In this document: positions 7,125 through 15,003 of the stretch, piece by piece
Numbering within the stretch: the first letter of the stretch is position 1
Layout of the letters: each line of letters begins with the position of its first letter
Assembly: GCA_001412425.1 (NCBI GenBank)
Contig: LKUH01000319.1
Location: 1-17,233, forward strand
Direction: 5' to 3'
DNA length: 17,233 nt
Source: Candidatus Cloacimonas sp. SDB
GTDB taxonomy: Bacteria > Cloacimonadota > Cloacimonadia > Cloacimonadales > TCS61
The notes under the pieces: generated by a model
Told to the model about the DNA's origin: nothing
The model's database searches: none
What the model saw: only the letters and a program-made list of their open reading frames with translations
Translations under genes and position numbers: made by a program

Positions 7125-8324
7125 GTGAGACGGAATGATGTATTGCTTTTACTTATACTGGTTATTGTAGCCATTCTTGCTTTTAATAAGTTTTATAGGG
7201 ATGATGCTACAAGAGAAGAAGTGCTGGATATTCTGGAATCTCCCAGGTCGGGATATGATTTAAATGAGATTGAAAAAGAGAATGATAAAGCCGCCAGGGA
7301 CAAAAGAGTACAGAATTTCAATATCCAGCGTCAAAATTCGATCACTGCTGCAGTACAGAAAGTTCAACCTGCTGTTGTGAGTGTGAATGTAATTAAAACT
7401 GAAATTGTCAGAAGATACATTAACCCGTTCGAAAATCCCTTTTTTGGTTTTTTTGATAATGTGCCTTATAAACGTGAAGTCCAGGGGATAGGTTCTGGAG
7501 TTATAATAAGCAAAGATGGTTATATTGTAACTAACGCTCATGTTGTTGAAGGAGCTACTAAACTTACGATCATGCTGACCGATGACCGCCAATTCGACGG
7601 CCAGATAATCGGTTTTGACAGCATTCATGATATTGCGATTTTGAAAATTGCAGGTTCCGATCTGCCCACAGCCAGTTTAGGCTCTTCTAACGAACTGATC
7701 ATTGGAGAATGGGCTATTGCGGTTGGGAATCCTTATGGTCTTTTGATCAAGGATAGTCATCCCAGCGTATCAGTCGGGGTGATTTCCGCTATTGACAGGA
7801 ATTTTGCCGAGAATAAAGAGGGTAAAGTGTATCGCAGGATGATTCAGACAGATGCTGCGATCAATCCCGGTAACAGTGGGGGACCGCTGGTAAATATTTT
7901 TGGTGAAGTTATAGGAATCAACACCTTCATATTTTCGGAATCCGGCGGATCGATCGGGATCGGGTTTTCCATTCCCATAGACAGAGTTGTTAAGATCTCG
8001 CGGGAAATAATTGAACATGGTAAGGTCAGGGACATCTGGTTTGGTTTTAAAGTTCAGGATATAAACCCGATTCTAGCTTCTTACCTGAAACTGGAAAGCA
8101 CCAATGGTGTGATCGTAAATAGTGTTGAACAGAATGGACCTGCTGATAAAGCTGGTTTGAAGAAGGGTGACATAATTATTGAGATCAATGATATTTTCAT
8201 AAGAAATACGGATGATGCTGAACTTGCAGTCACCGATATTGCGGTGGGAGATCAGATCAATCTGAAAATAATGCGTGATAAGGAAGAGATGTTGGTCAGT
8301 ATCGATGCAATTGAATACAAATAG
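7125..8324 (+). CDS. HtrA/DegP-family periplasmic serine protease, single PDZ
   Basis: A 399-residue S1C-family protease for periplasmic quality control or regulated cleavage. An N-terminal hydrophobic helix (about 6-20) with no obvious cleavage site suggests a membrane anchor, as in DegS. A charged linker follows to about residue 70. The trypsin-like domain has the complete triad: His139 in TNAHVV, Asp169 in IHDIAIL and Ser251 in NPGNSGGPL. An LA-loop-like segment with FFGFF is at 107-111. One PDZ domain occupies about 304-395, with AGLKKGDII at 343-351. The start is GTG 7125: GGAGG at 7116-7120 sits 4 nt upstream and the next in-frame start would remove part of the anchor. An out-of-frame ATG overlaps at 7123 and stops at once. 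Embedded between TolC and the adaptor gene, it may maintain or process that envelope system; this is inference. With one PDZ and an anchor it is nearer DegS in layout than DegP. Confidence 0.92.
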   Translation: MRRNDVLLLLILVIVAILAFNKFYRDDATREEVLDILESPRSGYDLNEIEKENDKAARDKRVQNFNIQRQNSITAAVQKVQPAVVSVNVIKTEIVRRYINPFENPFFGFFDNVPYKREVQGIGSGVIISKDGYIVTNAHVVEGATKLTIMLTDDRQFDGQIIGFDSIHDIAILKIAGSDLPTASLGSSNELIIGEWAIAVGNPYGLLIKDSHPSVSVGVISAIDRNFAENKEGKVYRRMIQTDAAINPGNSGGPLVNIFGEVIGINTFIFSESGGSIGIGFSIPIDRVVKISREIIEHGKVRDIWFGFKVQDINPILASYLKLESTNGVIVNSVEQNGPADKAGLKKGDIIIEINDIFIRNTDDAELAVTDIAVGDQINLKIMRDKEEMLVSIDAIEYK

Positions 8325-8337
8325 ATTAGGAGAATTA

Positions 8338-9444
8338 ATGATTCAATACAAAAAGTTATTGGTGATGGTTTTAATTTTATCCCTGACAATTATTTCCTGT
8401 TCCGTAAAAACCGGAAAAGCAAAAGCTGGTCCGGAAATTAAGAAGCAGGCTGTAGAAACCGGAGAAATCATCGTAAAACTGGAAGAGACAGGAATTATTG
8501 AACCGATCAAGGAGATTGATATTAAATCAAAAGTCAGTGGAAAAATACTGGAATTTTTTGTTGAGGAAGGTGATTTTGTTGAGAAGGGGCAGTTAATAGC
8601 CAAGATAGAACCAGATTATAATCAGGCTGAAACAATTTCCAGGATCAAGAACAATCTGGAATTAGCAGAGCTCACTTTAAGCAATGCTGAAAGAGATTTT
8701 GCAGATCAGCAGAAGTTGTTTGAAAAAGAATATATTTCAGCCAATGTTCTTGATGATCAGGAAGACAGATTAATAAGAGCCAGAATAGAATATAATGCTG
8801 CTTTACAGCAGTATGAGCTGATTAAAGAGATCGATACCGAAGGGAATGTTTCAAACATCAACTCTACTGTTTCCGGAACTGTAATTCAGAAACTGGTGGA
8901 AGAAGGTGAGATGGTGGTAGCCAGTACAAGTTCTTTTTCGGAAGGAACAGTGATACTGAAACTTGCTGATCTGAAAAGAATGATCGTGAATTCCAGAATA
9001 AATGAAGTGGATATTTCCAAGATCAAAAAAAATCAGCAGGTTAATATCCAGGTGGACGCCTATCCCTACGAAAAATATTCTGGAGTTATATACAAGATTG
9101 CTGCCATGGCCGTGGATTACAATAATATCAAAGTATTTCCTATTGAAATTGAAATAGACAATGTTGACAACAAATTAAAACCGGGGATGACAGCTAATAT
9201 CACAATTATCGGAGAGAAAAGATCTGACATTGTGGTAGTTCCCATCAGAGCTATCTTCAGTAATGAAGAAGGACAGGATATTGTCTACAAAGTATCTCAG
9301 GATACTTTGATCACGGAAGAATTGGTGAAGACCGGGATCAATAATTTCCAGCAGGTTGAGATACTGGACGGTATTGCTACCGGAGACACAATTTCTTTAA
9401 CGGAACCGGTGAAACCTGCGAAAATAGATTTTCAGTTCAATTAA
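8338..9444 (+). CDS. MacA/HlyD-type membrane-fusion lipoprotein
   Basis: A 368-residue periplasmic adaptor (RND/MFP family) that bridges an inner-membrane transporter and a TolC channel. The start is ATG 8338, with TTAGGAGA at 8327-8334. The longer frame from 8275 overlaps htrA and lacks a signal sequence. Residues 1-21 form a lipoprotein signal ending IISC, so Cys21 should be lipidated. A barrel-sandwich (lipoyl-like) half motif IDIKSKVSGKI...VEEGDFVEKGQ appears at about 60-87. A helical hairpin (about 95-165) follows, then the second lipoyl half with VSGTVIQKLVEEGEMV (about 178-193). A beta-barrel region then includes LKPGMTANI (about 280-288). The domain order fits MacA-like adaptors. TolC and HtrA genes lie just upstream. 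No MacB-like permease follows; the next genes encode a different ABC type after a 149-bp gap. Confidence 0.9.
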   Translation: MIQYKKLLVMVLILSLTIISCSVKTGKAKAGPEIKKQAVETGEIIVKLEETGIIEPIKEIDIKSKVSGKILEFFVEEGDFVEKGQLIAKIEPDYNQAETISRIKNNLELAELTLSNAERDFADQQKLFEKEYISANVLDDQEDRLIRARIEYNAALQQYELIKEIDTEGNVSNINSTVSGTVIQKLVEEGEMVVASTSSFSEGTVILKLADLKRMIVNSRINEVDISKIKKNQQVNIQVDAYPYEKYSGVIYKIAAMAVDYNNIKVFPIEIEIDNVDNKLKPGMTANITIIGEKRSDIVVVPIRAIFSNEEGQDIVYKVSQDTLITEELVKTGINNFQQVEILDGIATGDTISLTEPVKPAKIDFQFN

Positions 9445-9528
9445 TCTCTAATTTAATTGGTTTGAGCTTAAATATATCACCTAAAAGAACAATACTATTT
9501 TTTCTGTAAATCATTATTCAGTTAGCAC

Positions 9529-9554
9529 TTGACAAATACAGAGCTTTATATTTT
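9529..9554 (+). promoter_or_regulatory. Candidate promoter for the GldA-like ABC operon
   Basis: TTGACA at 9529-9534 is a full -35 consensus. Possible -10 boxes are TATTTT at 9549-9554 (spacer only 14 bp) or TAGGAT at 9555-9560 (spacer 20 bp), neither ideal. It sits in the only sizeable gap (9445-9593) between the adaptor and ABC genes. This supports separate initiation for the ABC cluster. The rest of the gap shows no terminator or small gene. Confidence 0.4.
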
Positions 9555-9593
9555 TAGGATTTTGCAACAAAAATCAGAAAAAGGAGATAATTT

Positions 9594-10529
9594 ATGATTC
9601 AACTTCAGAATCTTGTAAAAGATTATGGTTCTCTACGGGCGGTTGATCAGATTAACTTTGAGATCAATGAAGGTGAGATCTTAGGTTTTCTCGGTCCCAA
9701 CGGAGCCGGGAAGTCTACTACTTTAAAGATGATCACCTGTTATCTTACCCCAACAGCCGGCAACATTCATGTAAAAGATCTCAATGTTTTGAATAACTCG
9801 CAGGAGATCCGAAAACTAATTGGTTATCTACCCGAAAACAATCCACTTTATATTGAAATGACAGTTTATGACTACTTAAAGTTCATAGCTGAAATTCGCG
9901 AAATCCCTGATTTTAAGTTGAGATTGAAAGAAGTTATTGAAAGATGCGGTCTCCATGGAGTGGTGGCTAAACCGATACAGACTCTGTCAAAAGGTTTTAA
10001 GCAGAGGGTAGGTCTGGCTCAGGCTATCATACACGATCCCAAGATACTGATCCTGGATGAACCTACATCCGGACTCGATCCCAATCAGATAGCCGAGATC
10101 AGAGACCTGATCATAGAACTGGGAAGAGAAAAGACCCTGATCATTTCAAGCCATATCCTTCAGGAAGTACAGGCTGTCTGCGACAGGATAGTTATCATTC
10201 ATAACGGTAAAATAGTTGCAGATGGTTCTACCGAAGAATTGAAATCAAATTTTCAGAATAAAACAAGACTTATCCTTAACCTTATTGCAGCTGAAAATGA
10301 AATTCCAGATCTGCTTGTTAAAGTGCCTGATGTAAAATTATTGTCTGTAACACCCCGGGCGAATGATGAATTGGAAGTGATTCTGGAATACGATGTAAAG
10401 CAGGATCTCAGAAAAAATATCTATGAATATATCAAAACACGGGAATGGATCCTGTTGGAAATGAACCGTGACAGGGTCAGCCTGGAAGATGTTTTCAGAA
10501 ATCTTACCGTTACACAAGGAGGAGAATAA
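9594..10529 (+). CDS. ABC transporter ATPase, GldA/NatA-like
   Basis: A 311-residue cytosolic ATPase subunit that should energise the membrane protein encoded next. Seen: Walker A GPNGAGKST at 34-42, a Q-loop region reading YLPENNPLY (78-86) with Glu in the usual Gln position, and the signature LSKGF at 131-135 followed by KQRVGLAQA. Walker B ILILDE ends at Glu156, with the D-loop SGLDP and the switch His187 in SSH. The Glu in the Q-loop and the LSKGF signature are common in the NatA/GldA/CcmA branch. A C-terminal extension of about 90 residues after the ATPase core matches that branch. ATG 9594 follows AAGGAG (9581-9586). Its stop overlaps the permease start by one base (TAATG), indicating translational coupling. 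GldA is the nearest functional label; the transported substrate is unknown. Confidence 0.92.
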   Translation: MIQLQNLVKDYGSLRAVDQINFEINEGEILGFLGPNGAGKSTTLKMITCYLTPTAGNIHVKDLNVLNNSQEIRKLIGYLPENNPLYIEMTVYDYLKFIAEIREIPDFKLRLKEVIERCGLHGVVAKPIQTLSKGFKQRVGLAQAIIHDPKILILDEPTSGLDPNQIAEIRDLIIELGREKTLIISSHILQEVQAVCDRIVIIHNGKIVADGSTEELKSNFQNKTRLILNLIAAENEIPDLLVKVPDVKLLSVTPRANDELEVILEYDVKQDLRKNIYEYIKTREWILLEMNRDRVSLEDVFRNLTVTQGGE

Positions 10530-11242
10530 TGAATTTTTCCGGATTAATAGCCAGAAAAGAACTCAAAGGATATTTCGATTCTCCATCAGCCTACATCATT
10601 CTGGTGGCCTTTTTACTGCTTAATGCCTGGTTTTTTACCAGTCCGTTATTTATTAACAATCAAGCTGATCTTAGAACCCTCTTCGGAATTGTTCCCATAG
10701 TATACATATTTTTTATTCCAGCCATAACAATGGGTTTGCTGGCCAGGGAAAGAAATACCGGCACAATAGAACTTCTTACTACTTTACCTTTAAAAGATTC
10801 TGAGATCATCATGGGTAAATTCTGGGCCGCAATTGGGCTGATTGCTACAGGGCTTTTATTTACTTTATTTCATCTGCTGACAATAATTGTATTGGGAACG
10901 AACATTGATTATGGACAGATAATCTGTGGCTATCTGGGTTTATTGTTGTTGGGTGCTGTTTACGGTTCTATCGGAATCTTTGCCTCAAGTTTAACTGACA
11001 ATCAGATAGTCGGATTCATTATCAGTTTTTTTATTATTTTTATCTTATATATTCTGCAGTTCACCCTATACCTGTTACCTAGTTCGTTAGTGGGATTTTT
11101 TCAATACTTAAGTATCGGTTATCATTTTTCCAACATAACCAGAGGAGTGATTGATACCAGGAACATAGTATATTTTGTCAGCCTCATTGTATTATTTCTG
11201 CATCTTTCGATTATTTCACTACAGACCAGGAAATGGAAATAG
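10529..11242 (+). CDS. ABC-2 type permease, GldF-like
   Basis: A 237-residue inner-membrane permease with about six hydrophobic helices (roughly 21-40, 53-72, 100-123, 132-154, 160-184, 212-230). The stretch FFIPAITMGLLARERNTGTIELLTTLPLK at 61-89 is characteristic of the ABC-2/GldF family. Its conserved RE-x-GTIE-LL-PL pattern lies in the cytosolic coupling region. The length is normal for GldF, about 240 residues. The start codon overlaps the ATPase stop by one base, with AAGGAGG just upstream. The gene ends in a TAG whose last base begins a run of eight G, immediately before the GldG-like start. Together with its neighbours it forms the typical ATPase-permease-GldG unit. In gliding Bacteroidetes this unit is required for motility, but many non-gliders carry it. 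Confidence 0.9.
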   Translation: MNFSGLIARKELKGYFDSPSAYIILVAFLLLNAWFFTSPLFINNQADLRTLFGIVPIVYIFFIPAITMGLLARERNTGTIELLTTLPLKDSEIIMGKFWAAIGLIATGLLFTLFHLLTIIVLGTNIDYGQIICGYLGLLLLGAVYGSIGIFASSLTDNQIVGFIISFFIIFILYILQFTLYLLPSSLVGFFQYLSIGYHFSNITRGVIDTRNIVYFVSLIVLFLHLSIISLQTRKWK

Positions 11243-11249
11243 GGGGGGG
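11242..11249 (+). repeat. Poly-G tract (8 G) at the gldG-like start
   Basis: Eight consecutive G span the last base of the permease TAG stop and the bases right before ATGATG (11250-11255). In this AT-rich sequence such a run is exceptional. It serves as the only ribosome-binding-site-like element for the GldG-like gene. A change in its length would change the ribosome-binding-site spacing. Confidence 0.8.
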
Positions 11250-11252
11250 ATG

Positions 11253-12836
11253 ATGAAAAAGAATACAATTGTAACCAATCTAATAATTTTTATTGCTATT
11301 GTGATTTTTCTAAATCTGGTATCATTATCTATCTTTACCAGATTAGATCTCTCCAAAGGCAAGATTTATTCATTATCAAAAGCAAGTAAACAGGTAGCAA
11401 GGGATCTGGATGATAGACTTGTTATCAAGGCTTATTTTTCCAAAAATCTTCCGGGTGAATATGCGGATGCAAGACGTTATACTCAGGATCTGCTTTCAGA
11501 ATATCAGGCTTATTCCAGAGGGAAATTAAGGTTTGAATTTATTGATCCTTCCGATGAAGCTACTTTGAAAGAGGAAGCTGGTAAGAATCAGATATTTCCC
11601 GTGCAGATGCGGGTAGTAGAAAACGATAAACTTGAAATCCGGGAAGTTTACCTGGGCCTCGCATTTCTTTACCGGGATAAAACTGAATCAATTCCATTAG
11701 TCCAGAATACAAGAGGTTTGGAATATGATATTACCAAGCTTATAAAAAAGATCACAGCTCAAGGCATGAAAAAGCTTGCATTCTTTCAATCTCAACCACT
11801 GAATGAAATGGCTGCTATGCAGGGACAACAGAATCCTGGCGACATCCATTCTACCGTAAGGCAATTGCTGGCAGACAGTTATGAAGTTTCGGTGATCGAT
11901 CTGCAGGATCCGGTGGAATCAGCGGTTTCAATTCTGGTTTTTTCCGGAACTGAAGATTCTCTCAGCACGGAACAACTTTATAATCTGGATCAATATATCA
12001 TGTCCGGAAGAAATATTATTTTTTTCCAGGACAGGATTACTACTGATATTCAAACTCAGCAGGCTGCTTTGATAGAATCCAATTTGTTTCAACTTCTCAG
12101 AAATTACGGAATTTTTCTTAAATCCAACCTGGTAACTGATGCTCAATGCGGACAGGTGCAGGTACAGAGACAACAGGGAATGTTCAGATTTATGACTCCG
12201 GTAAATTATCCGTTTTTCCCGGTCATCAATAATGTCAACAAACAGAACATGATCGTCAAGAACCTGGAACAGATGCAGTTGATTTTTGCATCTGAGCTGG
12301 ATACTTTACGATTAACAGAAGGTTTAACCTTTGAGCCGCTGCTTTTTACATCCGATAATTCAGGTGAAGTGAAAGCGCCACAACTTGACATTTCTGTTGG
12401 CAATTATATGAACATAAATTTAAAAAACATTCTATTGGAAGGTCCCAAAGTAGTTTCAGGAATTTATACAGGCAGGATAAACAGTTTTTTTGCTGATAAT
12501 GAATTGTATCCTGATGTTATACCTTTCACAGAATCGGCAGCAATCTTAGTTGTTACAGATGCGGATTTCATTCAGGATAATGGTGGCGCTGGTGTTAAGG
12601 GCAACCTGGATTTTGTGCTTAACGCCGTAGATTATATGGCATCCGAGAGCACTCTTATTGAGATCAGAGCTAGAGAAACCGAATTCAAGCCCCTGAAAGA
12701 GATCAGCAATACCGGCAGAAAGATTGTGAAATGGGCAAATATTTTGCTCCCTTCCTTGCTGCTTATACTGATCGGGATCATTAGATACCGCAAAGAAATT
12801 AAACGCAGAAAATTTTTAGGAGAGCTTTATGAATAA
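11253..12836 (+). CDS. GldG-like ABC auxiliary protein
   Basis: A 527-residue membrane-anchored periplasmic protein of the family annotated as the auxiliary component of a gliding-motility-type ABC system. A single N-terminal helix (about 7-28) is followed by the family hallmark RLDLSKGKIYSLSKASK (about 31-47), then a large extracytoplasmic region. A C-terminal helix (about 500-518) with a basic tail ends the protein. The start is ATG 11253, preceded by a G-rich tract; ATG 11250 is an equally framed alternative adding one Met. The longer frame from 11175 lies inside the permease gene and is rejected. The last 8 bases overlap the DUF4340 gene. The role is probably to couple the ATPase-permease pair to an envelope partner or substrate; the actual substrate is not known. 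Confidence 0.88.
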   Translation: MKKNTIVTNLIIFIAIVIFLNLVSLSIFTRLDLSKGKIYSLSKASKQVARDLDDRLVIKAYFSKNLPGEYADARRYTQDLLSEYQAYSRGKLRFEFIDPSDEATLKEEAGKNQIFPVQMRVVENDKLEIREVYLGLAFLYRDKTESIPLVQNTRGLEYDITKLIKKITAQGMKKLAFFQSQPLNEMAAMQGQQNPGDIHSTVRQLLADSYEVSVIDLQDPVESAVSILVFSGTEDSLSTEQLYNLDQYIMSGRNIIFFQDRITTDIQTQQAALIESNLFQLLRNYGIFLKSNLVTDAQCGQVQVQRQQGMFRFMTPVNYPFFPVINNVNKQNMIVKNLEQMQLIFASELDTLRLTEGLTFEPLLFTSDNSGEVKAPQLDISVGNYMNINLKNILLEGPKVVSGIYTGRINSFFADNELYPDVIPFTESAAILVVTDADFIQDNGGAGVKGNLDFVLNAVDYMASESTLIEIRARETEFKPLKEISNTGRKIVKWANILLPSLLLILIGIIRYRKEIKRRKFLGELYE

Positions 12837-13752
12837 AAAGAGTACTATCTACCTGGCAGTTTTAGTAATCCTTGTAATCGTATTTTTGATCATAAAGACA
12901 AATGATAAGACTGAACGTCGGATCAGATTTTTTGACATTGATTCAACTAGAATTGGAGCAATTGAGATTTTTACCTTAGAGGATACGCTGAAACTGATTA
13001 AAACAGAGAATAAATGGATGATAGATCATCCGGTGAAATTCCCACCTACCAGTAGAAAGATAAAAGATCTCTTTGACAGGGCAATTCCGGTAGAAACTTC
13101 CCGTATTCCGGTTTCCGAATCAGAATCAGCTTTTGAGACTTATAACGTTACGGATAGCCTGGGAACTGCTGTTAAGATCTACGATGAAAAAGGGAAAGAA
13201 TTAATATTTGCCTATATTGGGAAGAGCAGCAATTATAATTATTCTCACGGCAGATATAATAATGCAAGTGAAGTTTATCAGCTCTATGACAATATTTCTT
13301 CCATTCTTATACCAAGATCTGACAACTGGAGGAATAAGGAGATAATTAAGCTGGAAGAAGATCCTGCTGAGATCAAAGTTTTTTCGCCGGAAAGATCTTA
13401 CACGATTTCAGCTACAGACAGTTTATGGCATTATACTGAAGGAGATTCCAGTTTCTTTATCGGGGAAAACAACAGGTCGTTTAATACCCTGTTAGATAAC
13501 AGCAAAACTTTCCGAATATCTTCATTTATCGATAATGAATATGAGATTTATGCCGATAAATTTGATAATCCCAAATTGACAGTTCAGTTGAAACTCTATT
13601 CGGGAGAAGAAATTATGCTTAAATTTGTAGCAAAAGACGAAGAGAGCAAACAGTATGTTGTTCAGAAAAATAATGAAACAGACTTTTTGTATGTTGTCTA
13701 TGACAATATCTACAGGTATTTCCAACCTGCTATTTCAGATCTGAAAAAATAG
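12829..13752 (+). CDS. DUF4340 domain-containing envelope protein
   Basis: A 307-residue protein with one N-terminal membrane helix (about 7-22) and a predicted periplasmic remainder made of repeated beta-rich units. The pattern is hydrophobic-strand, then TLKLIKTENKWMIDHPVKFPP at about 53-73, then a region on residues such as RIPVSESE. This is the style of DUF4340, which is commonly encoded straight after GldG-like genes. It overlaps the GldG-like gene by 8 bp, with AGGAG at 12818-12822 inside that gene, so translation is probably coupled. It is the last gene before a terminator hairpin, completing a four-gene ABC unit. No catalytic residues are evident, and a structural or adaptor role is the most that can be inferred. 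Confidence 0.88.
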   Translation: MNKKSTIYLAVLVILVIVFLIIKTNDKTERRIRFFDIDSTRIGAIEIFTLEDTLKLIKTENKWMIDHPVKFPPTSRKIKDLFDRAIPVETSRIPVSESESAFETYNVTDSLGTAVKIYDEKGKELIFAYIGKSSNYNYSHGRYNNASEVYQLYDNISSILIPRSDNWRNKEIIKLEEDPAEIKVFSPERSYTISATDSLWHYTEGDSSFFIGENNRSFNTLLDNSKTFRISSFIDNEYEIYADKFDNPKLTVQLKLYSGEEIMLKFVAKDEESKQYVVQKNNETDFLYVVYDNIYRYFQPAISDLKK

Positions 13753-13780
13753 TTGCACTTCAGTTTATAAAGCAGATTAT

Positions 13781-13813
13781 AAAACCCTATCAGTTAAATG
13801 GTAGGGTTTTTTT
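13781..13813. terminator. Intrinsic, probably bidirectional terminator
   Basis: AAAACCCTATC (13781-13791) pairs with GGTAGGGTTTT (13800-13810), allowing one G-U pair, around the 8-nt loop 13792-13799. A T-run extends to 13813 on the plus strand. It lies between the convergent DUF4340 and dCMP deaminase genes. On the minus strand the same hairpin begins directly after that gene's stop codon and is followed by TTTTAT, a weaker tail. Confidence 0.85.
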
Positions 13814-14282
13814 ACAGAATTTTAATAATTTTATCACCTTCCAGCTGGTACATTTCAATACCGGCTTCCTGGAGCATTTCCTGAGCCAATTCGTCTTTAT
13901 AGGGATGTAATATGTAGATGCTTGCTATTTCAGCATTTATGAGCATTTTAGAGCAGATTACACAGGGTTGATTAGTGCAGTAGATCACAGCATTTTTCAG
14001 GGAATTTCCATATACTGCTGCCTGAATTATGGCATTTTGTTCAGCATGAACACCACGGCAGAGCTCATGTCTTTCACCGGAGGGAATGTTATTAATCATT
14101 CTTATGCAACCTGTTTCGCTGCAATGTCTTATCCTTTTGGGTGCTCCATTGTATCCGGTAGAAAGGATCTGATTGTTTTTTACTATAACGGCACCCACTT
14201 TTCTTCTGAGACAGGTGGAGCGGGTTGAGGCAAGTTTAGCCATTTCCATAAAATATTGATGCCAGCTGGGTCTGTTTTCCAT
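13812..14282 (-). CDS. dCMP deaminase family protein (ComEB-like)
   Basis: A 156-residue zinc-dependent cytidine/deoxycytidylate deaminase-family enzyme, expected to convert dCMP to dUMP for dTTP synthesis. The catalytic set is present: His79 and Glu81 in HAEQNAI, and Cys107/Cys110 in PCVIC. Upstream is the family stretch RRKVGAVIVKNNQILSTGYNGAP (about 26-48). A His/Cys-rich insert containing C54, C59, H72 and C75 probably binds a second, structural zinc as in other dCMP deaminases. The start is ATG 14282, with AGGAG on the minus strand at 14292-14288. The TTG three bases upstream is less likely. The start overlaps the tsaB stop by one base (TGATG), so the two are translationally coupled. Length is normal for ComEB or phage-type dCMP deaminases. 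Confidence 0.92.
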   Translation of the reverse strand: MENRPSWHQYFMEMAKLASTRSTCLRRKVGAVIVKNNQILSTGYNGAPKRIRHCSETGCIRMINNIPSGERHELCRGVHAEQNAIIQAAVYGNSLKNAVIYCTNQPCVICSKMLINAEIASIYILHPYKDELAQEMLQEAGIEMYQLEGDKIIKIL

Positions 14283-14977
14283 CAATTCTCCTTTGCGGAT
14301 TTTCTTGCTTTAACAATTTCTGCCTGAGAACGTCGTAGATAATAAGGCTCCAGATCGGCAATAAAATCAAAATCATATTTCGGTATTATATTCTGATGAA
14401 GAACCAGACCGATCATAGTTGAGGCATATAAGATGTTCTGATGTGCCAGGACTGTCTCAAATTCAATTTCCTGTTCTTCCAAAACAGATTTATATCTGGC
14501 AACTCCGTCGCCTGTGATAATTACTTTTTGCTGAATCTGTTTAAATAATTCAGCTGGCTCCGCATTTTGAGGAGGTATTATTACTTGCATCTCAGGTGAA
14601 TAAAGAGCTCCGTAGACTTCATTCATTTTAGCATCCAGCACCACCAGAACAGGATATTGAGGTTTATAAAGATTATTCGCAATAATTGCCAGCGTGTTGA
14701 AGGGCAGTAAAGGTATTTCATTGCCAAGACAGAGGCCTTTAGCTGTAGCCAGACCGATTCTGATCCCGGTAAAAGATCCGGGTCCGTTGCCGACACAGAT
14801 AAGATCCAGATCCTTCATATTAAGCTGTGCCAGTTTCAACCCATTATCAATTTGGGGCATAAGTCTTTCGGAGTGAGTTGCCTGGATATCGATAACGCTT
14901 AGATAAGTTAATTTATCATTTTTTGCTACAGCTATGGTACCGAATGATGATGAAGTATCCAGGGCAAGTATATTCAA
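14282..14977 (-). CDS. tsaB: tRNA threonylcarbamoyladenosine biosynthesis protein TsaB
   Basis: A 231-residue partner of TsaD and TsaE in making the universal t6A37 modification of tRNAs reading ANN codons. It has the ASKHA fold of YeaZ proteins. Seen: LALDTSS at 4-10, THSERLMP at 34-41 and the hallmark GNGPGSFTGIRIG at 63-75. The length is normal. No ATPase-complete motif set is expected, since TsaB is the inactive paralogue that scaffolds TsaD. The start is TTG 14977, with GGAGG on the minus strand at 14989-14985, 7 nt away. No in-frame ATG lies nearby, and the protein's first strand begins here. It is followed by the dCMP deaminase gene with a one-base overlap. It is divergent from the acyltransferase gene across a 136-bp gap. 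Confidence 0.93.
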   Translation of the reverse strand: MNILALDTSSSFGTIAVAKNDKLTYLSVIDIQATHSERLMPQIDNGLKLAQLNMKDLDLICVGNGPGSFTGIRIGLATAKGLCLGNEIPLLPFNTLAIIANNLYKPQYPVLVVLDAKMNEVYGALYSPEMQVIIPPQNAEPAELFKQIQQKVIITGDGVARYKSVLEEQEIEFETVLAHQNILYASTMIGLVLHQNIIPKYDFDFIADLEPYYLRRSQAEIVKARKSAKEN

Positions 14978-15003
14978 CTTAAAACCTCCAATTAATGATG
15001 AAA

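Noticed and set aside
8275..8337. Longer N-terminus for the membrane-fusion lipoprotein
   Set aside because: It overlaps htrA and would place residues in front of the lipoprotein signal. ATG 8338 has TTAGGAGA upstream and gives a normal lipobox.
11175..11249. Longer N-terminus for the GldG-like protein
   Set aside because: It lies inside the permease gene in another frame and precedes the natural MKK-type start and membrane helix.
13968..14228. 86-codon plus-strand open frame opposite the dCMP deaminase gene
   Set aside because: It lies antisense to a gene whose catalytic motifs are complete. It has no convincing ribosome-binding site or recognisable domain.
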